Positions 5,629 through 7,154 of a DNA stretch of 7,154 nt are shown piece by piece (positions within the stretch are counted from its first letter, which is position 1; each line of letters begins with the position of its first letter). A model generated the notes under the pieces. That model was not told where the DNA came from. It searched no databases and saw only the letters and a list, made by a program, of their open reading frames with translations. The translations under genes and the position numbers were made by a program. The stretch is from Chloroflexota bacterium (GTDB lineage Bacteria > Chloroflexota > Dehalococcoidia > DSTF01 > JACRBR01), in assembly GCA_025355835.1 (NCBI GenBank), contig JANXYW010000253.1, positions 1 to 7,154 of the forward strand, given 5' to 3'.

Positions 5629-5649
5629 ACGTGCCGCATGGCGGCACGT
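5629..5649 (+). terminator. Hairpin downstream of the sulfatase gene
   Basis: ACGTGCCGC (5629-5637) and GCGGCACGT (5641-5649) are perfect reverse complements around the loop ATG, followed by only TTCG. It lies 74 bases after the sulfatase stop and 51 before the GYD start. A GC-rich 9-bp stem without a T-run may be a weak terminator or an operator for the GYD gene. No other signal is seen in the 5555-5700 gap. Confidence 0.4.
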
Positions 5650-5700
5650 TCGTGGATCGCGCCGAGGGATGCGCGTCACGTACGAGAAGGAGACTCACTT

Positions 5701-6048
5701 ATGGCGCTTTACTTGTTGCAGGTTTCGTACACGTCCGAGGCGTGGGCGGCGATGGTCAAGAAGCCGCAGGATCGAATCGAAGCGGTACGGCCCGCGGTCG
5801 AAAAGCTCGGCGGCAAGGTGCTCTCCGGCTACCTGGCATTCGGCAAGTACGACCTGATCGCGATCGTCGACATGCCAAACAACATCAGCGCGGCGGCGTT
5901 CTCGCTTGCGGCCGCGGCGGGCGGCGCAGTATCGAAGCTTGTGACGACGCCGTTGATGAGCACGAAGGACGGCATGGAAGCGATGAAGCGCGCTGGCGCG
6001 GCGGCCTACAAAGCGCCGACGGCGAAGGCAGCGGCGAAGCGCAAGTAG
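5701..6048 (+). CDS. GYD-domain protein with Ala/Lys-rich tail
   Basis: The protein has 115 residues. It matches the GYD family (small alpha-beta barrel-like proteins): MALYLLQVSYTSEAWAAMVK at the start, 'DRIEAVRPAVEKLGGKV' helix, then YLAFGKYDLIAIVDMP (44-59), whose G-K-Y-D is the family's hallmark 'G.YD' turn, and a closing SLAAAAGGAVSKLVTTPLMS. Biochemical roles of this family are largely unknown; its fold is that of dimeric alpha-beta barrel proteins and it usually occurs as a stand-alone domain. The start is chosen at 5701 because AGAAGGAGA (5685-5693) lies seven bases upstream; a longer frame from 5638 starts inside the upstream hairpin. Residues about 96-115 (AGAAAYKAPTAKAAAKRK) form an alanine/lysine-rich tail beyond the domain, which might contact nucleic acid. 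It follows the sulfatase on the same strand after 146 bases and probably has its own promoter. Confident on family, not on function. Confidence 0.88.
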   Translation: MALYLLQVSYTSEAWAAMVKKPQDRIEAVRPAVEKLGGKVLSGYLAFGKYDLIAIVDMPNNISAAAFSLAAAAGGAVSKLVTTPLMSTKDGMEAMKRAGAAAYKAPTAKAAAKRK

Positions 6049-6070
6049 AGCAGTCGCGCCGCCGGTTCAA

Positions 6071-6104
6071 CGCACTGCCTCTCCCGCATGGAAGAGGCAG
6101 TGCG
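6071..6104. terminator. Terminator-like hairpin between the converging GYD and membrane-protein genes
   Basis: CGCACTGCCTCT (6071-6082) and AGAGGCAGTGCG (6093-6104) pair perfectly over 12 bp with a 10-base loop, followed by GTTTCCC on the plus strand. It begins 22 bases after the GYD stop, the classic position of an intrinsic terminator, although the T-run is short. As a symmetric stem it could also serve the minus-strand gene ending at 6184. Confidence 0.7.
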
Positions 6105-6145
6105 GTTTCCCGACAAGAATGGCCGTCAACACATGCGGCGCGGGG

Positions 6146-6162
6146 GCAGGCGGGGCGCCTGC
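6146..6162 (-). repeat. Solitary copy of the hairpin repeat core, opposite orientation
   Basis: GCAGGCG-GGG-CGCCTGC is a perfect 7-bp stem with a 3-base loop. Read on the minus strand it is GCAGGCG-CCC-CGCCTGC, identical to the core in the 3860-4080 array except that the outer A-T pair has become G-C, so pairing is kept. It starts 22 bases downstream of the stop of the 195-residue minus-strand gene, so, as with sodX and the array, it lies just behind a gene in the sense orientation. The rest of the 39-base unit is not recognisable around it. Confidence 0.65.
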
Positions 6163-6183
6163 TCTCCGCGAGAGACTGCGCGC

Positions 6184-6771
6184 TTACGCGCGCTTTCTGC
6201 GTTCGATCAGAAGCAACCCCGAGGCCACAGCAGCAACCGCCAGATGCGATACGGCGGTCAAGGCCGCAAGCACGGCGACGCCGTTGCGCGATTCATCGAT
6301 CTGATGCGCCAACTCCCGAATATCGAACGCCGTTGCGCCCAACACGACAACCGCCGCGCCTACGAGGATCAGCGGCGATCGAATAACGAGCAATCCGGCC
6401 GCGAGCATGAGCGACAGCACAACAACCGCGACCACAAGGCCCGTGGATTCGGTCTCGATGCCGAACAACTTCTCCGTGATTTCACCGGATGCCGTCGCCG
6501 ATTCGCCGCGGCCCTCAGCCGCCTCACGTGCGGCGGAGCCTTCAGGCGCGGACGTGGCGACCGCCTTCGCAGCCGTGGTACTCGGTTTCTTCTCCGCTGC
6601 CTCGCGCGCAGCGGAGCCCTCCGGCGCAAGGGTCGCTTTGCCGAGCGGCTGACTGGTTGCGGGCGCATCGCTGTGGCTCTCGCCCTGCGAGCGCTCGACC
6701 GACACGCCAATCGCAAAGACGACGGCCGACGCTGCGAGCAGCGCCGCGACAATGATCCTCGATCTGCTCAT
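6184..6771 (-). CDS. Four-span membrane protein with a duplicated 12-residue motif in its external loop
   Basis: The protein has 195 residues and is not recognised by family. Residues 6-23 are a hydrophobic span or signal anchor (IIVAALLAASAVVFAIGV). Residues 24-110 are a hydrophilic Ala/Glu/Ser-rich loop, probably outside the membrane. Three further spans follow at about 111-130, 133-149 and 163-188, and it ends in the positive ERRKRA. The motif APEGSAAREAAE occurs exactly twice, at 49-60 and 75-86. The start has a good SD, GGAGGA at 6782-6777, five bases upstream. It follows the 71-residue gene after 31 bases, so it is probably the last gene of the same operon, and a hairpin repeat lies behind its stop. 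The span layout suggests an integral membrane protein of the cell envelope; no transport or catalytic motif is visible. Confidence 0.78.
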   Translation of the reverse strand: MSRSRIIVAALLAASAVVFAIGVSVERSQGESHSDAPATSQPLGKATLAPEGSAAREAAEKKPSTTAAKAVATSAPEGSAAREAAEGRGESATASGEITEKLFGIETESTGLVVAVVVLSLMLAAGLLVIRSPLILVGAAVVVLGATAFDIRELAHQIDESRNGVAVLAALTAVSHLAVAAVASGLLLIERRKRA

Positions 6772-6802
6772 GTTCGTCCTCCACTATTGGCGACCCCGCC
6801 GC

Positions 6803-7018
6803 CTACGGACGTTTGCGCCAGCGCAGAAACGCCACTCCCGACCAGATCAGCTCGACGACGCCGAACGGCCACGCGCCCTGTAGAAATCCGTAGCCTGACG
6901 ATGCCAGGCACGCCGCCGCGAACGCCAGCACGAAGACCCGCGCACGCGCCTCGAGCGCATAGAACACCAACATCGAACCGACGGCGACAACGCCGTACAG
7001 GGTGAGGGCGTCGGTCAC
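6803..7018 (-). CDS. Small conserved membrane protein, 71 residues
   Basis: The protein has 71 residues and starts with GTG at 7018-7016. The GTG overlaps the TGA of the upstream gene (GTGA), a hallmark of translational coupling, and explains the lack of a clear SD. Two to three spans are predicted: about 5-23, 28-45 and 51-66. The pattern 'FYALEAR.RVFVLAFAAACLASSGYGFLQGAWPFGVVELIW' resembles small uncharacterised membrane proteins that I recall from many bacteria, with conserved YALE, SSxYGF and GAWPFGxVE; I cannot name a family or function. It ends in a basic RWRKRP tail, probably cytoplasmic. The next gene, the 195-residue membrane protein, starts 31 bases downstream. Confidence 0.8.
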   Translation of the reverse strand: MTDALTLYGVVAVGSMLVFYALEARARVFVLAFAAACLASSGYGFLQGAWPFGVVELIWSGVAFLRWRKRP

Positions 7019-7154
7019 GCCGGCTCGAAGATCTGCTGGATAGCGTCTAACTGCGCGGGTGCGGCGGTGATCGTGAGCGTGACAGGATCGCGCTTCACAG
7101 CCCAGCCGATGCCGGCGCAGCAGATGCTCTCCGCCGCCGCGAACGCCGCAACGG
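7015..7154 (-). CDS. C-terminal end of an unidentified protein (N-terminus outside window)
   Basis: An open minus-strand frame enters from the right edge and ends at the TGA at 7017-7015. It encodes about 45 visible residues, reading VAAFAAAESICCAGIGWAVK, then RDPVTLTITAAPAQLDAIQQ and IFEPA. The four-base overlap with the GTG of the next gene, the full-length open frame to the window edge and codon use like its neighbours support it as real. There is a vicinal Cys-Cys, but nothing that identifies a family. It is the first visible gene of a probable three-gene minus-strand operon. Confidence 0.65.
   Translation of the reverse strand, partial: VAAFAAAESICCAGIGWAVKRDPVTLTITAAPAQLDAIQQIFEPA

Noticed and set aside
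6088..7005. Plus-strand 305-codon Arg-rich frame
   Set aside because: It is antisense to two membrane-protein genes that have good starts, coupling and membrane spans; the Arg-rich product looks like a shadow.

Overview
The window is a GC-rich (roughly 60-65%, by eye), gene-dense bacterial segment with no rRNA, tRNA, CRISPR array or recognisable insertion sequence. The gene set (a CsrA, a short winged-helix regulator of a type common in Chloroflexota and Actinobacteria, an FTR1 iron permease with a cupredoxin lipoprotein, a nickel superoxide dismutase with its maturation peptidase, a sulfatase, a GYD protein) suggests a free-living, probably aerobic environmental bacterium. Chloroflexota-like is my best guess, but the phylum cannot be fixed from the sequence alone.

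Layout. Positions 1-193 (minus) are the start of a csrA gene that runs off the left edge. A 300-base divergent region with clustered inverted and direct repeats separates it from a plus-strand winged-helix regulator (492-869). Tail-to-tail with that regulator is a minus-strand operon of an FTR1-type iron permease (1652-2530) followed by a two-domain cupredoxin lipoprotein (872-1627). A 284-base divergent control region (2531-2814) separates this operon from plus-strand sodN (2815-3351), encoding Ni-SOD, and sodX (3455-3856), its probable pro-peptide peptidase. Three bases after sodX lies a tandem array of six hairpin-forming repeats (3860-4080). A cytosolic type I sulfatase follows (about 4160-5554) whose only sensible start is a CTG, then a GYD-domain protein (5701-6048). 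From the right edge a minus-strand cluster enters: the C-terminus of an unknown protein (7015-7154), a 71-residue membrane protein (6803-7018) and a 195-residue membrane protein (6184-6771).

How the genes fit together. The centre of the window is a metal and oxidative-stress module. FTR1 imports ferric iron after oxidation of ferrous iron, and the lipoprotein carries an EfeO-like cupredoxin domain plus a second domain with type 1 copper ligands, so it is the likely ferrous-iron acceptor or oxidase. It resembles a reduced EfeUO/FtrBC system. Divergently, Ni-SOD removes superoxide without using iron. Sharing one control region, which contains a palindrome over a candidate permease promoter and a larger inverted repeat ahead of sodN, is consistent with joint metal-dependent control.

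Most interesting points: the hairpin repeat family (six tandem copies behind sodX and one solitary copy with a base-pair-preserving change behind the 195-residue gene, in the same orientation relative to transcription), the sulfatase without a standard start codon, the separated FTR1/double-cupredoxin pair, the C-terminally extended Ni-SOD, and the perfectly conserved 12-residue internal repeat in the 195-residue membrane protein.
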